This document shows positions 16,764 through 27,374 of a DNA stretch of 64,000 nucleotides, piece after piece. How positions within the stretch are numbered: the stretch's first letter is position 1; each line of letters begins with the position of its first letter. Source of the stretch: Aestuariivita sp. (GTDB lineage Bacteria; Pseudomonadota; Alphaproteobacteria; Rhodobacterales; Rhodobacteraceae); contig JAPORY010000114.1 in NCBI GenBank assembly GCA_026709985.1, positions 58,647 through 122,646 of the forward strand, read 5' to 3'. Below the pieces are notes generated by a model, which was not told the DNA's origin, searched no databases, and saw only the letters and a list, made by a program, of their open reading frames with translations. The translations under genes and the position numbers were made by a program.

Positions 16764-17639
16764 ATGGAAATCCAAAAAATCGGCGTTGTTGGTGCCGGCC
16801 AGATGGGAAACGGTATTGCCCACGTGATGGCGCTCGCCGGCTACGACGTCCTACTCACTGATATCAGTCAAGAAACTCTTGAACATGCTCTTGTATTGAT
16901 CAGCAAGAATTTATCGCGGCAAGTCACTCGCGAAAAAATCAATAAAGCTGAAATGTCGGCGGCATTAGAACGAATCAAAACAACCTTGCAACTCGCAGAT
17001 GTCGGCAAAACCGATCTCGTTATTGAAGCAGCTACAGAGCGCGAAAGCGTCAAACAAGCGATCTTTGAAGATATTTTACCGCATCTGCAACCGCATACCA
17101 TCTTGACGTCAAATACATCGTCAATTTCAATTACCCGATTGGGCAGTAGAACCGATCGACCAGGACGGTTTATGGGATTTCACTTCATGAATCCCGTGCC
17201 AGTCATGCAACTTGTCGAGTTAATTCGCGGGATTGCAACCGAAGACGAAACTTTCCAAGCGTGCAAGGCTGTGGTCGATAAGCTGGGCAAGACGGCCGCC
17301 AGCGCCGAAGATTTTCCCGCCTTCATCGTCAATCGTATCCTCATGCCCATGATTAATGAGGCCGTCTATACACTCTATGAGGGCGTCGGATCTGTGAAAT
17401 CAATCGATTTATCTATGCGTCTAGGAGCAAACCATCCGATGGGACCTCTGGAATTGGCTGACTTCATCGGGCTCGATACCTGTTTAGCAATTATGAATGT
17501 TCTGCATGACGGCTTAGCCGATACCAAATATCGTCCTTGCCCACTATTAACAAAGTACGTGGAAGCTGGCTGGCTGGGACGCAAGACAGAAAGAGGATTT
17601 TATGACTATCGCGGCGAGACGCCCGTGCCTACAAGATAG
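16764..17639 (+). CDS. hbd: 3-hydroxybutyryl-CoA dehydrogenase
   Basis: The 291-residue protein has the NAD-binding GVVGAGQMGNGIAHVMALAG, a catalytic Ser in SNTSSISIT, His in GFHFMNPVPVMQLVE, and Asn in VNRILMPMINEA. The C-terminal helical domain contains LGANHPMGPLELADFIGLD. The size and motifs fit the short, monofunctional FadB2/Hbd type, which converts 3-hydroxyacyl-CoA to 3-ketoacyl-CoA in butyrate, PHB or beta-oxidation routes. The start ATG 16764 follows GAGAG. It stands alone, with no etfAB visible on either side. Confidence 0.92.
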   Translation: MEIQKIGVVGAGQMGNGIAHVMALAGYDVLLTDISQETLEHALVLISKNLSRQVTREKINKAEMSAALERIKTTLQLADVGKTDLVIEAATERESVKQAIFEDILPHLQPHTILTSNTSSISITRLGSRTDRPGRFMGFHFMNPVPVMQLVELIRGIATEDETFQACKAVVDKLGKTAASAEDFPAFIVNRILMPMINEAVYTLYEGVGSVKSIDLSMRLGANHPMGPLELADFIGLDTCLAIMNVLHDGLADTKYRPCPLLTKYVEAGWLGRKTERGFYDYRGETPVPTR

Positions 17640-17796
17640 TCGCTTCCCATTACCGGCCTCACCCTGTGGCAAAATATAGTTGCAATTAGAAGCGACGCAC
17701 GACGGACTAATTTGAGTTGCTGGGCCCTCACGGCAAATTCTTATAAACTTTGCAAGGCCGCGTTTCCGACGCTCCTAAAGTTATCATCTGGATCAA

Positions 17797-18708
17797 TCAA
17801 CTCGTTGGTGTTTTTGGTAGCGCCAACGTATGCTCGCGTAACCAGGCCATAAATTGCCGCGGTTCTGACTCCAAAAGTGCTATCTGTTCGTCAGTCAACG
17901 GACGGCCGATAATCGGTGCTTGCGGCTTATAACAAGACCTGACGATTTCGTGTAACAACAGTCCCTGCCGCAACACCGCCGAAATCTTATTGGCAATCTG
18001 ATAAGCTCTTGAATTCGACCCTGGGAAAAAAATCGGGACAACCCTCGCTTTCGAATTGCGGATCAATTTGGCAGTAAACACTCCCCACTCGCGTTCAATA
18101 GCAGGTCCGAACCAAGTATCGGAAGACATAACAACCCCAGCCGGAAAAAGTGCCACAACACCACCATTTCTCAGAAACTCCAGCGCTTTTGCCCGCATCG
18201 CAACCATTTTCTGTTGGGCGTCGGGATCATGTTGAAATGGCACTGGAATCATAAAAGATGTCGCAGCCTCATCTAATCCAGTGAGCACCGTTCGGGTCAG
18301 TATTCGATAGTCTAATCGAACTCGTCCGATCAAGTCGGCAAAAATCATGCCGTCAACCATGCCATGCGGGTGATTAGCAACAACGACTACCGGTCCGTCT
18401 CGTGGAATGTTCTGCAGCTGCACCGCCGGGGTGAGTAAATCAATCCCCATGGTGTCAAGCGCCCCGCGCCAGAATCTCTGGCCGCGATAGTTAGCATTTT
18501 TCTGCTCGAATTCACGGACCATACGAAGAATCGTCAACTTGCCAGTCAGCCACTCAATGACCCTGATAACGCTTGCGGTCCACGGATCATTGAACGAATT
18601 TGCATATGTCAGCGCTCGTCGATCATAGATCTCCGCCGATGCACCATGAATTTCACCATTATCGTTTACCGCTCTTGACGGAGCGCTCTCTTGCGACGTG
18701 TCAGTCAA
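17797..18708 (-). CDS. Lysophospholipid acyltransferase family protein (PlsC-like)
   Basis: The 303-residue protein belongs to the glycerophospholipid acyltransferase superfamily. VVVANHPHGMVDG stands where the HX4D motif lies (spacing differs slightly, as in the LPLAT subfamily with NHPxGxxDG). VALFPAGVVMSS corresponds to the FPEG block and ARVVPIFFPGSN to block IV. The N-terminal 50 residues are unique. The start is TTG 18708, supported by a strong GGAGGT five bases upstream. The likely role is acylation of a lysophospholipid or ornithine lipid at the inner membrane. It sits downstream of the HPr gene on the same strand, with a 32-base gap. Confidence 0.8.
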   Translation of the reverse strand: MTDTSQESAPSRAVNDNGEIHGASAEIYDRRALTYANSFNDPWTASVIRVIEWLTGKLTILRMVREFEQKNANYRGQRFWRGALDTMGIDLLTPAVQLQNIPRDGPVVVVANHPHGMVDGMIFADLIGRVRLDYRILTRTVLTGLDEAATSFMIPVPFQHDPDAQQKMVAMRAKALEFLRNGGVVALFPAGVVMSSDTWFGPAIEREWGVFTAKLIRNSKARVVPIFFPGSNSRAYQIANKISAVLRQGLLLHEIVRSCYKPQAPIIGRPLTDEQIALLESEPRQFMAWLREHTLALPKTPTS

Positions 18709-18740
18709 CGCCTACCTCCATTCGAGTTGCCGCGACAGGT

Positions 18741-19028
18741 TTAGCTATCCTCTCCAAACCGATCAGCAACCAATTCTTCCAAGGCTACCGCCAACTCTTC
18801 AGCATCCTCACCCGAGATTGTCACGTCAATATTCGTCCCTCTTGACGCTGCAAGCATCAATAAACCCATGATGCTGTCGCCCGAAACCGACATCTCGTCT
18901 TTGCAAATTTCAACAGTTGACGCAAAATTCTCAACAACTTCGACTAACTTGGCCGATGCTCGAGCGTGCAATCCTTTTTCATTAAGAATCGTGAGGGTTC
19001 GTTGCACAATCTTTTGTTCCTGTTGCAT
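18741..19028 (-). CDS. ptsH: Phosphocarrier protein HPr (PTS-Ntr type)
   Basis: This 95-residue HPr has the active-site His in NEKGLHARASAKL and the regulatory Ser region SVSGDSIMGLLMLAASRG. In alphaproteobacteria without sugar PTS this HPr works with EI-Ntr and EIIA proteins in regulation. The gene lies five bases after the EIIA gene on the same strand. HprK and EI are not in the window. Confidence 0.93.
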   Translation of the reverse strand: MQQEQKIVQRTLTILNEKGLHARASAKLVEVVENFASTVEICKDEMSVSGDSIMGLLMLAASRGTNIDVTISGEDAEELAVALEELVADRFGEDS

Positions 19029-19033
19029 TGATT

Positions 19034-19426
19034 TTAGCCTACCTCAAAAACTCGGCTGGCAATGTATTTCTTGCCAGTTTGCAAGGCCAACTCAACCGCA
19101 ACCGCTAATGGCTTGTGGCGGCTTTTTGCGAGTTTGATTAACATCGGAAGATTGGCGCCGTAAATGATTTGACGATTCTTATGACGGCAAGCGGATAGCG
19201 ACAAGTTCGAAGGTGAACTGCCAAATAAATCCGTCACTACCACCACGCCATCGCCACAGTCTACGCCGTCTGCCGCCGAGCAGATTTCTAATTCCTTCGA
19301 GACCCGGTCGTGTTCCGCTTCTATTGCAATCGCACGAATACCTGTTTGAGTCCCTACAACATGCTCAACAGCAGAAAGGTATTCGGAAGCCAAGCCCCCA
19401 TGGGCGACAATCACAATCCCGATCAA
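19034..19426 (-). CDS. PTS mannose-type EIIA protein
   Basis: The 130-residue protein starts MIGIVIVAHGGLASEYLSA, with the phosphorylatable His at residue 9. It continues through VVVTDLFGSSPSNLSL, the typical core of EIIA-Man domains. It pairs with the downstream HPr gene, a standard alphaproteobacterial arrangement in which the EIIA is a phosphorylated sensor rather than a sugar transporter. The 396 bases upstream (19427-19822) contain no further gene that I can see and should carry the promoter. Confidence 0.9.
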   Translation of the reverse strand: MIGIVIVAHGGLASEYLSAVEHVVGTQTGIRAIAIEAEHDRVSKELEICSAADGVDCGDGVVVVTDLFGSSPSNLSLSACRHKNRQIIYGANLPMLIKLAKSRHKPLAVAVELALQTGKKYIASRVFEVG

Positions 19427-19822
19427 ATCGGCCTCTTTTCCAATTGCGGCAAAAGTGAACTCGGTAAGTTCTACCTCTCACATGACACTTCACAAACTGA
19501 TTTGCAAGATAGGCGTGGTCACTGTCTTGCGCTTGAAATGGTGACTGGTCGCTAAATTAGTGGAACCATTGGGGCCTTATCTTTAGCCTATTTCCAACAA
19601 CGAAATGCACTAAATTTACGACTACCCTACCCGATCTTGTTACGCTCACTCGCAGAATGATTTGTTCGCAAAATGAATATGAAAGAAACCGCGGATTTAA
19701 GGTCGCCCTAAATTATTAGCTTCTACTTGCGAGCAATCCTTCCCATTCTCCTTCGCAATTTCATTTGCCAAATTATGGCGTGAAAGCTGCCGCAGAAACT
19801 CAGATTTAATTCACATGGAAAC

Positions 19823-20857
19823 TTATGTCATGCCCACAATTTCATATGTCTCTTGCAAGATTGGACTCGCAATTGAGCGGGCTTTTTCTGCGCCGCTGCA
19901 AAGAATGTGATCAATTTCTCCGATGTCCGACATGAGGCGTTTCATTTCGGTCGAAATGGGCACGAGTTCGGCGATTGCCAAATCTGCAAGCATTTTCTTG
20001 AATTCTGAAAATGTCTTTCCCCCCACATCCTGCAAGACGAACTCAGGGGATTGATCGCTTAGGGCTGCATAAATCTGAACTAAATTGAGCGCCTCTGGTC
20101 GATTTTCTAACCCGACGATTTCCATTGGCAAAGGTTCGGGATCAGTTTTCGCTTTTCGGATCTTGTGAGCAATCATGTCAGCATCATCTGTCAGATTAAT
20201 CCGGCTCATATCTGACGGCTCGCTCTTCGACATCTTTTTCGTGCCATCGCGCAAAGACATAATACGCGTTGCGTCACCCTCAATCACTGGCTTGGCAATT
20301 GGAAAAAAATCAATCTGATAGTCATGGTTAAATTTACTGGCGATATCCCGAGTAAGTTCAAGGTGTTGTTTTTGATCATCGCCGACCGGTACGTGAGTTG
20401 CGTGATAAAGTAGAATGTCCGCCGCCATTAACGCCGGGTAACAGAACAAACCTAGCGAGGCATTTTGCGAGTTCTTACCAGCTTTATCTTTGAATTGGGT
20501 CATACGCTGCATCCAACCGACGCGAGCGATGCAATTAAAGATCCACGCCAGTTGCGTATGCTCAGGCACTTGGCTTTGGCGAATCAAGATAGACTTGTTC
20601 GGATCTAAGCCAGCGGCAATGAAGCCAGCGCAAAGCTCTCTTGAATTGTGTGCAAGTTCTTGCGGATTTTGCCATACGGTTAGGGCATGCAAGTCAACGA
20701 CGCAATAAATTGTTTCAAACTCGGGTTTCTGCATAGCAACAAAGCGCTTTATTGCGCCGAGGTAGTTGCCCAGTGTCAACCCGCCAGAGGGTTGAATACC
20801 GGAAAAAACGCGGCTGGTGAAAGTTGTCTTTGAGACGTTCGAACTTTCTCTATTCAC
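19823..20857 (-). CDS. trpS: Tryptophanyl-tRNA synthetase
   Basis: The 344-residue class I synthetase has [19 protein letters not shown] (HIGH-equivalent TLGNYLGA) and the KMSKS loop in [28 protein letters not shown] lies between them. Length and motifs fit bacterial TrpRS. The start ATG 20857 lies ahead of a non-conserved 12-residue leader. It follows murJ and glnD in the same orientation, an order common in alphaproteobacteria. The 357-base gap to murJ (20858-21214) holds no gene I recognise. Confidence 0.96.
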   Translation of the reverse strand: MNRESSNVSKTTFTSRVFSGIQPSGGLTLGNYLGAIKRFVAMQKPEFETIYCVVDLHALTVWQNPQELAHNSRELCAGFIAAGLDPNKSILIRQSQVPEHTQLAWIFNCIARVGWMQRMTQFKDKAGKNSQNASLGLFCYPALMAADILLYHATHVPVGDDQKQHLELTRDIASKFNHDYQIDFFPIAKPVIEGDATRIMSLRDGTKKMSKSEPSDMSRINLTDDADMIAHKIRKAKTDPEPLPMEIVGLENRPEALNLVQIYAALSDQSPEFVLQDVGGKTFSEFKKMLADLAIAELVPISTEMKRLMSDIGEIDHILCSGAEKARSIASPILQETYEIVGMT

Positions 20858-21214
20858 AACGGAACCTCTTGTTTAAAGGCGGACTTGTCTGAGGTCACAT
20901 CAATCATCGCCTTCGTGTTAGGCTCGAACGCTGTTGGCGGGGGTGCTAAAACGTACGTTCACACAGGTTCAATTATCTGGCTCAGCGATCCTTGATTTTA
21001 ACCGACACCCGTTCGAATTCAATGTCTTGATGCAATCGAACAAGCAATAGCAAATTAAGACAACATCACGTACCGCTGGCCTCACTTTGCTGGCAAAACG
21101 AACGAAACCGTCACCTGTATTCGGCAACCTCTGAATTTATCGCGAGGTTAGTTACCCTCAAATCTCCCAACTGTTGCTAATAGGCATATGCCGTTTGCCA
21201 GAAACTGCGGCTAC

Positions 21215-22807
21215 CTAATCTCGTTCGCGTTGCAACGCTCTTTTGAAGTCAGTGAGTTTAAAGGCCCCGACCAACCAACCGACGGCAAAATAGGTCAGGG
21301 CTCCAACTAAAACAATAATTAAAAGCGCAAACCAACGCCAACCGTCAACCGCTAGCGTTGACGCTAACAACCCTGATAGCCCGTACAGCGTAGCTCCCAT
21401 CACTACAGAGGCGAATATCATTCTTGGGAGCCGTGATTGGAACTGGTGATCAAATGTCGCAACTGTACCCATTACTCTTCGTCCGCGCATTAATAGCCAA
21501 AACATCACCCAAGCTGCTACTGACGTTCCAATTGCAGCCCCGATAAACCCCAACATATAGGCCATTAGAATTGCGACCAACGCGTTGACCGCCATAGCGA
21601 CGACGGCGAAAAGAAAGGGGGTTCGCGTATCTTCTCGTGCAAAGTACAATGGTTGCAGAATCTTTTGCAAAACAAAGGCTGGTAGCCCGACCGCATAGAC
21701 AGTAATTGCTAGCGCCGTGGCCGTAACATCGTTGTCAGAAAACGCTCCGCGGCCAAATAATACCGATACGAGTTCACTCGGAATCACCATTAGGGAAATT
21801 GTTGCAGGAATTGTGAGCGCCATGGCGATCTCGGCGGCACGACTGAGAGCCGCTCGGCCACCTGCCCCATCTTCGGCCTGCAAACGGCGCGCCAAGTCCG
21901 GCAAGAGGACGACCCCGATCGCAATACCGATGACGCCAAGTGGTAATTGATAGAGTCGATCCGCGAAGGCTAACCAAGCAATGGCGCCATCAAAAAATGA
22001 GCCGATTTGCCGACCCACCAAGAGATTAATTTGTACGACGCCTGCTGCGAGGATTGAGGGAGCCGCAATCACAACGAGACGTCGAACATCGGGCGATAAT
22101 CGCGGAATTTCAGGGCGAAGCGGGTAACCCGCTTTTGCAGATGCCCACCATACTAGTCCGAATTGAGCAATGCCAGCCGCTACAACGCCCCAGACAAGGT
22201 AGCGACCGATATAACGATCAAGAGGAACGTCAATCGTTGCTTGATTCGAATGAATAAAAAACGCGAGCGAAATTGCCCCAATCAAAATGACGTTGAGGGC
22301 AACCGGTGCAGCAGCCGCCACGGCGAAGCGTCCGGTTGCGTTCAGTACCGCCGAAAGCAGTGCCGCAAGCGATACGAAAAGCACATAGACGAAAACAATA
22401 CGGCCATAGTTCGTGGCAAGCTCGAAACGTTCATCACCAAAAAAACCGCTAGCCATGGCAAGCACCAGCCAGGGCATTACAAGTTGTGCCAATAGCGTTA
22501 GCAGAATTAATAGTGATCCCAGTGCAACGAAAGCTTCTTGGGCGAATCTCTCTTGCCCTTCATTGGTTTGAAGCTTTTTCGAGAACAACGGCACAAATGC
22601 CGAATTGAATGCCCCTTCAGCAAAAAAGCGTCGAAACATATTAGGCAGCGAGAATGCGATCAGGAAGGCTTCTGCAACCGCTCCCGAACCAAGAAACGCG
22701 GCCAACAGGACGTCCCGCACGAAACCCAAAACCCGGCTTGCAAGAGTCCAAACGCCAACGGTCAAAAAACCTGTAACTAGCTTAATTGATTTTAGCGGCT
22801 CACTCAT
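21215..22807 (-). CDS. murJ: Lipid II flippase MurJ
   Basis: The product is about 530 residues with some fourteen hydrophobic segments. Family signatures are visible: TLASRVLGFVRDVLLAAFLG at the N-terminus, FLIAFSLPNMFRRFFAEGAFNS, and IGIAIGVVLLPDLARRLQ in the middle. It exports lipid-linked peptidoglycan precursor across the inner membrane. The start is placed at ATG 22807 (MSEPLKS); an alternative lies nine bases upstream. It is preceded by glnD and followed by trpS on the same strand. Confidence 0.95.
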   Translation of the reverse strand: MSEPLKSIKLVTGFLTVGVWTLASRVLGFVRDVLLAAFLGSGAVAEAFLIAFSLPNMFRRFFAEGAFNSAFVPLFSKKLQTNEGQERFAQEAFVALGSLLILLTLLAQLVMPWLVLAMASGFFGDERFELATNYGRIVFVYVLFVSLAALLSAVLNATGRFAVAAAAPVALNVILIGAISLAFFIHSNQATIDVPLDRYIGRYLVWGVVAAGIAQFGLVWWASAKAGYPLRPEIPRLSPDVRRLVVIAAPSILAAGVVQINLLVGRQIGSFFDGAIAWLAFADRLYQLPLGVIGIAIGVVLLPDLARRLQAEDGAGGRAALSRAAEIAMALTIPATISLMVIPSELVSVLFGRGAFSDNDVTATALAITVYAVGLPAFVLQKILQPLYFAREDTRTPFLFAVVAMAVNALVAILMAYMLGFIGAAIGTSVAAWVMFWLLMRGRRVMGTVATFDHQFQSRLPRMIFASVVMGATLYGLSGLLASTLAVDGWRWFALLIIVLVGALTYFAVGWLVGAFKLTDFKRALQRERD

Positions 22808-22957
22808 TCTAGGCAAAACCAGAATAAATTTGAGTCAAACTGCCAAAACGTCGATGGTTTCCAATCATCTGCTGTGATGGGCACCGCCGAATAGATCGGA
22901 TTACTGAAGAATATCTTGCGGGACGGATCAAGCTTAGAAAATCGTATCGGAGGTTAC

Positions 22958-25795
22958 TTAGCACGGAGCAATGTCCAATTCACCACTCGCACGGGCAGCC
23001 CCAGCAGCAATTGCCTGTCTTAGCTTGTTTTCGAGCGCTCGCTGCTTTGCTTTGGAGTAATACTTTAGACCAAACATGTCTTTGACATAGAATGTATCAA
23101 CAACTTGCTCGCCATATGTCGTGATTAGAGCATTCGCAATGTAGACATTCATCACCGCGAGGGTACGAGTCAGATCATACAACAGACCGGGGCGATCACG
23201 AGTGTCGACTTCAATTATCGTGTAAATGTCGGATCCCTCATTATCAAATGTAATATGGGTTGGAACGCGAAATACACGCTCTCGCGGCTTCAAGACGTCA
23301 CGAGATTTGAGTACCTCTCGTGCGATAATCTCTCCGGTGAGAATCTTGAGAAGCATTTTGCGCAATCGCGGCAATCGGGAAGCTTCGAAGGGTTTACCTT
23401 CGACATCTTGTATCCAGAAAGCATCGGTAACATTCCCGTCCTTCGTCGTGTAACTTCGCGCATCAACGACGTTCGCGCCAACGAGGGCGAGAGCTCCTGC
23501 TAAGCGAGCAAAAATACCTGGGTGATCAGACATGACGAAACACGCTCGCGTGGCGTCACGAGCTTCATCTGGAAACAGGCTGATTAAGACGTTATCAGGC
23601 GCTTGATTCAGCTCTCTTAGGAGTTTTGCAAACTCCACATGAGCGGTGACGTGAAGCCCTTGCCAATACGGCTCATAGTGTCGCGCTGTTTCGTGAGCAA
23701 TATCAGTCCTTGACCAATCTGACAGATGTTCTCGCAATTTCTTCTTAGCTTCAGCACTGCGATGCTCTCGTGTCAGGTCAGCCATTCCGGTCTCAAGAGC
23801 TCGCTTCGTTTGTCGATATAACGCTCGTAGCAATACCGCTTTCCAGTTATTCCATGAATTTGGACCAACCCCACGAATGTCGCAAACGGTGAGAACACAC
23901 AACAGATCAAGCCGACTAACTGTCTTTACTGCCTTGCAAAAATCTCGCACCGTGCGCGGATCGGCGATGTCCCGCTTTTGTGCCATATCTGACATCAACA
24001 AGTGATATCGAACCAGCCATTCAACCGTCTCGCACTCAGTTCGATTGAGGCCTAAACGTGTCGCAACACGGCGGGCAATATGGGCACCAACTTGCGAGTG
24101 ATCTTCGGGTCGACCTTTACCAATATCATGCAACAATAAGGCGACGTATAGAACTCTGCGATTGACTCCTGACTTGAAAACATCTGAGGCAACCGGCAAA
24201 TCTTCTACTAGTTCACCTTTTTCAATCTTTGCAAGTTGCGCGATGCATTGGATTGTGTGTTCATCGACGGTGTAACTATGATACATATTGAACTGCATCA
24301 TAGCGACGATGGGATCAAATTCGGGCAGGAACGCAGACAGCACGTGCAGTTCGTTCATGCGGCGCAAGGCCCGCTCCGGGTTACCATGTTTCAGGAGTAA
24401 ATCAAGAAAGTGTCGGTTCGCCTGCGGATCGTTACGCATATCGTCGTCAATTAGATGCAAATTGGCTCGAACAAGGCGCATCGCGTCGGGATGCAGAAGC
24501 ATACCGGTCCGCAATGCTTCCTCAAATAACCTTAAGATATTGAGCTTATCGCCGAAGAAAGTGTCGGGGTCGGCGATATTCAAGCGATTATGAACAACGG
24601 TGTAACCGGACTTAACTCTCGGAGCACGACGAAAAATTCGAAGCAGCAACGGCTCTGACTTGACATGTGTGGCCTCAAGGTCAGACAGAAAGATTCGGGT
24701 TAAGTCTCCGACTGCTGTCGCATGACGAAAATAATCTTGCATGAAGCGTTCAACGGCACGTTGCCCTGAAACATCAGAATAGCCCATCCGCTCGGCAACC
24801 GCGACTTGCATATCAACGGTCAGCTGGTCAACCGCTCGTTTGCTCAAGATATGCAAATGCGCCCGCACAGCCCAGAGGAACTCCTCTGCCTTTGCAAACC
24901 GTTGAAATTCCTCTGGCCGAAAGACCCCAAGATTGAACAATTGTACGGCGTTCTCTACGCCTCGGATATATTTTGCAATCCAGAAGAGTGACTGCAAATC
25001 TCTTAATCCCCCTTTGCCTTCTTTAACGTTGGGCTCAACTACATAACGCTCTCCGTAGCGAAGGTGACGACGCTCGCGTTCTTCAAGCTTCGCTTCGATG
25101 AAGTCGCTACTGGTACCGACGAAGAGTTCATTTCGCAATCTTGACTTTAGGTCATCTGCAAGACTCTGATCACCCGCCAGGAATCTGTTCTCCAACAAGG
25201 TCGTGCGTATTGTAAAATCGTCGGTGCCAAGCCGAACACAATCTTGAACCGTGCGGGTTGCGTGACCGACCATTAGTTTCAGATCCCAAAGGATGTAGAG
25301 CATCGATTCGATGACACTCTCCGCCCAAGGGGTCGTTTTATATGGAGTCAAAAACAACAGATCTACATCGGAGTATGGCGCCATTTCGCCGCGCCCATAG
25401 CCACCAACAGCGATGACTGCGATGCGTTCTGCTTGGGTAGGAGTTGGCAGGGGATGAAGATAGTGGCAGGCAAATTGGAGTGTGGTTTTGACCAGTTGAT
25501 CGGTCAAGAAAGTATAGGCCCGACTTAATTTTCGCGATTCTAAGGGTTGATGAGCAAATGCTCGCTCAATTTCATCACGCCCATGCGAACTGGCCTCCCG
25601 CATAATCGAAACCGCTGATTGGCGCAATTTTGCTTCGTCTTTGGTCGACTTTGCCTCGGCATCAAGAGTAGCAAGGACTGCGTCAGTTGGAAATATTGCT
25701 GGCGCCGCACAGATGAGCGACTTCGGGGCATCCGTTGGCGCCTCGGACGCTTGCTCAACTACCGACACCGTCAAGACTTTTTGGAGCGGGATCAA
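22958..25795 (-). CDS. glnD: Bifunctional PII uridylyltransferase/uridylyl-removing enzyme GlnD
   Basis: The protein is up to 945 residues. Its domains in order are a nucleotidyltransferase with VGGYGRGEMAPYSDVDLLFL (about residue 113), a helical GlnE-like linker, an HD hydrolase domain with VALLLHDIGKGRPEDHSQVG (about residue 520), and two C-terminal ACT domains (DHPGIFARLAGALALVGANV and DTRDRPGLLYDLTRTLAVMN). It controls PII in response to glutamine. The first listed codon is TTG 25795, which overlaps the upstream lipoprotein gene by 41 bases. Nearby TTG or GTG codons about 20-30 bases later are equally possible, and no ATG is suitable. Confidence 0.95.
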   Translation of the reverse strand: MIPLQKVLTVSVVEQASEAPTDAPKSLICAAPAIFPTDAVLATLDAEAKSTKDEAKLRQSAVSIMREASSHGRDEIERAFAHQPLESRKLSRAYTFLTDQLVKTTLQFACHYLHPLPTPTQAERIAVIAVGGYGRGEMAPYSDVDLLFLTPYKTTPWAESVIESMLYILWDLKLMVGHATRTVQDCVRLGTDDFTIRTTLLENRFLAGDQSLADDLKSRLRNELFVGTSSDFIEAKLEERERRHLRYGERYVVEPNVKEGKGGLRDLQSLFWIAKYIRGVENAVQLFNLGVFRPEEFQRFAKAEEFLWAVRAHLHILSKRAVDQLTVDMQVAVAERMGYSDVSGQRAVERFMQDYFRHATAVGDLTRIFLSDLEATHVKSEPLLLRIFRRAPRVKSGYTVVHNRLNIADPDTFFGDKLNILRLFEEALRTGMLLHPDAMRLVRANLHLIDDDMRNDPQANRHFLDLLLKHGNPERALRRMNELHVLSAFLPEFDPIVAMMQFNMYHSYTVDEHTIQCIAQLAKIEKGELVEDLPVASDVFKSGVNRRVLYVALLLHDIGKGRPEDHSQVGAHIARRVATRLGLNRTECETVEWLVRYHLLMSDMAQKRDIADPRTVRDFCKAVKTVSRLDLLCVLTVCDIRGVGPNSWNNWKAVLLRALYRQTKRALETGMADLTREHRSAEAKKKLREHLSDWSRTDIAHETARHYEPYWQGLHVTAHVEFAKLLRELNQAPDNVLISLFPDEARDATRACFVMSDHPGIFARLAGALALVGANVVDARSYTTKDGNVTDAFWIQDVEGKPFEASRLPRLRKMLLKILTGEIIAREVLKSRDVLKPRERVFRVPTHITFDNEGSDIYTIIEVDTRDRPGLLYDLTRTLAVMNVYIANALITTYGEQVVDTFYVKDMFGLKYYSKAKQRALENKLRQAIAAGAARASGELDIAPC

Positions 25796-26930
25796 TCACG
25801 ATTACCTGCTTGTTGTCTACAGTTGCGATGGCGAGAGCTCGCTTAGTGGAACCGTCGGGGTTGAAGCGAAAGAGCCCATTGGCGCCATCAAAACCTTGAC
25901 TTTGTGTTAGAGTTGCAGAGTTAACTCTATTCGAACCGCTCTCCTCTAGTGTTGTAATGATTGCTATCATTCCATCGAATGCGAGGCTTGCAATGGGATG
26001 CGGAGAATCGGCGTAGATCTCGCGATATCGGTTCGCGAATTGTCGCGATAAATCGGGGTTTGGAAGTGCAAACCAGCCATCCTGAACTCCGGGTAAATCA
26101 AGCGTTTGGACAGGGAGATCCCATCTGCTGAGGCCGACCAATTGCACCTCTGGCATTGCCAATCCTGCCTCTGGCAGCAATTGCACCAATAACGGCAACG
26201 CCCCCGCGGATGTTGCCGTCAGAAAAATTAAATCGGCGCCTTCGCTATCGACGATAGCTTTTACTGATGGGATGGTATCAATGACGCTCTGTTGGGTAAG
26301 TTGGTAAGGAATAGTTCCCGCTGTATCAATCAGTGAACTCCGTAGTGCTTGTTGTATTGCTTCACGTCCGGTGTTCCCACTAACAGTATCCCCGTACAGA
26401 GTAATTGCTCGTGCTTTTCCCTGTTGTGCGGCAAACTCGACGAGCCGGTCAGCGGTATCGACGAAAGACTGTCCGAGAATGAACACATTGCCACCTGCGA
26501 TTGCGGCATTATTCGAAAATGACAGGAGGCGAGGACCGTTTCGCCCTACCGCCGCACTTGCGGCTTGAGTGGTATCAGAAAATACTGGCCCCAGAATGAC
26601 CTGTGCGCCCTCAGCAACTGCTTGGGCAGCCTGAATGGCGGCAGTATCAGGGTCGCCGGCGGTTTCATATAATTTGAGAGCAATTGGAACATTAGGTCTT
26701 TCGATAAGTGCCAAGTTCGCTGCATTGACTAAACTCTGCGCTAAGTCATTCTCGTTCGCTTCCTCTGATCCGCTTGGTACCAGCAAAGCCACCGAAATCG
26801 GAGTACCCGACAGCGTGAAGTTATTACGCGTGGACTCCACGGGTAGTCCGCAAGATGCGAGCATAACTCCCACTGCAAGTAGCAAAATACTATTGCAGAA
26901 TTTGTACTTGAAGCGAAAAAAATTGACCAT
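25755..26930 (-). CDS. LppC/LpoA-like lipoprotein, penicillin-binding protein activator family
   Basis: The 391-residue protein begins at ATG 26930 with a lipoprotein signal: NSILLLAVGVMLASC, lipobox LASC. The mature domain is a periplasmic-binding-protein type I fold (VALLVPSGSEEAN, GPVFSDTTQAASAA, ITLYGDTVSGNTGREAI, LVGLSRWDLP). The family includes LpoA, which activates PBP1A in gammaproteobacteria. Alphaproteobacterial members are usually annotated as penicillin-binding protein activators or LivK-like. Longer upstream starts add a basic, non-signal leader and are rejected. In many relatives an rsmI gene is divergent from it, and none is seen here. Confidence 0.82.
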   Translation of the reverse strand: MVNFFRFKYKFCNSILLLAVGVMLASCGLPVESTRNNFTLSGTPISVALLVPSGSEEANENDLAQSLVNAANLALIERPNVPIALKLYETAGDPDTAAIQAAQAVAEGAQVILGPVFSDTTQAASAAVGRNGPRLLSFSNNAAIAGGNVFILGQSFVDTADRLVEFAAQQGKARAITLYGDTVSGNTGREAIQQALRSSLIDTAGTIPYQLTQQSVIDTIPSVKAIVDSEGADLIFLTATSAGALPLLVQLLPEAGLAMPEVQLVGLSRWDLPVQTLDLPGVQDGWFALPNPDLSRQFANRYREIYADSPHPIASLAFDGMIAIITTLEESGSNRVNSATLTQSQGFDGANGLFRFNPDGSTKRALAIATVDNKQVIVIDPAPKSLDGVGS

Positions 26931-27132
26931 TATGCAACCGCTTTCTGTAAAGCTTTCAATAGTACCAAAGATCGCTTTCAGTGCAACCATCATTTGCGAA
27001 AGTCGCTTCTGATATCGTCGATTTTGTGTTCCAATCAGCAGATAACGCCAACGCCTCATCAGAATAAAGCGGTCTTACCCTCAAAGATGAAGGCGAATAC
27101 TCCGGCATGAGCGTCTACCGATCATTCGCTCC

Positions 27133-27333
27133 TCACCTCACAAAATTCGAAGCGAGTTTAATCCCAAGATCAAGAAAAACGGACTTTTTCGAGGGCACGG
27201 ACCAATCATTGGCAACGAGAAGATCCTGCAGAATGTGGCAAGGCACTGGCATAATGTATTTATTTTGGCCGCTAGACGTTGTATATTTGGGCAATTGGAG
27301 GTTGTTGTCATTAAGAACCTTGTAAACGGGCAC
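27133..27333 (-). CDS. Short hypothetical ORF (uncertain)
   Basis: A 66-codon frame from a GTG reads PVYKVLNDNNLQLPKYTTSS and later ILQDLLVANDWSV. Composition is not obviously artificial, but there is no clear ribosome-binding site, no recognised domain, and other frames on both strands are also open. The surrounding 26.9-27.75 kb interval has no conserved gene. I give it as a possibility only. Confidence 0.15.
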   Translation of the reverse strand: MPVYKVLNDNNLQLPKYTTSSGQNKYIMPVPCHILQDLLVANDWSVPSKKSVFLDLGIKLASNFVR

Positions 27334-27374
27334 TTCCAGTGTTTTACGCCCTTCACCGGGCGTTCGAGTGTTGC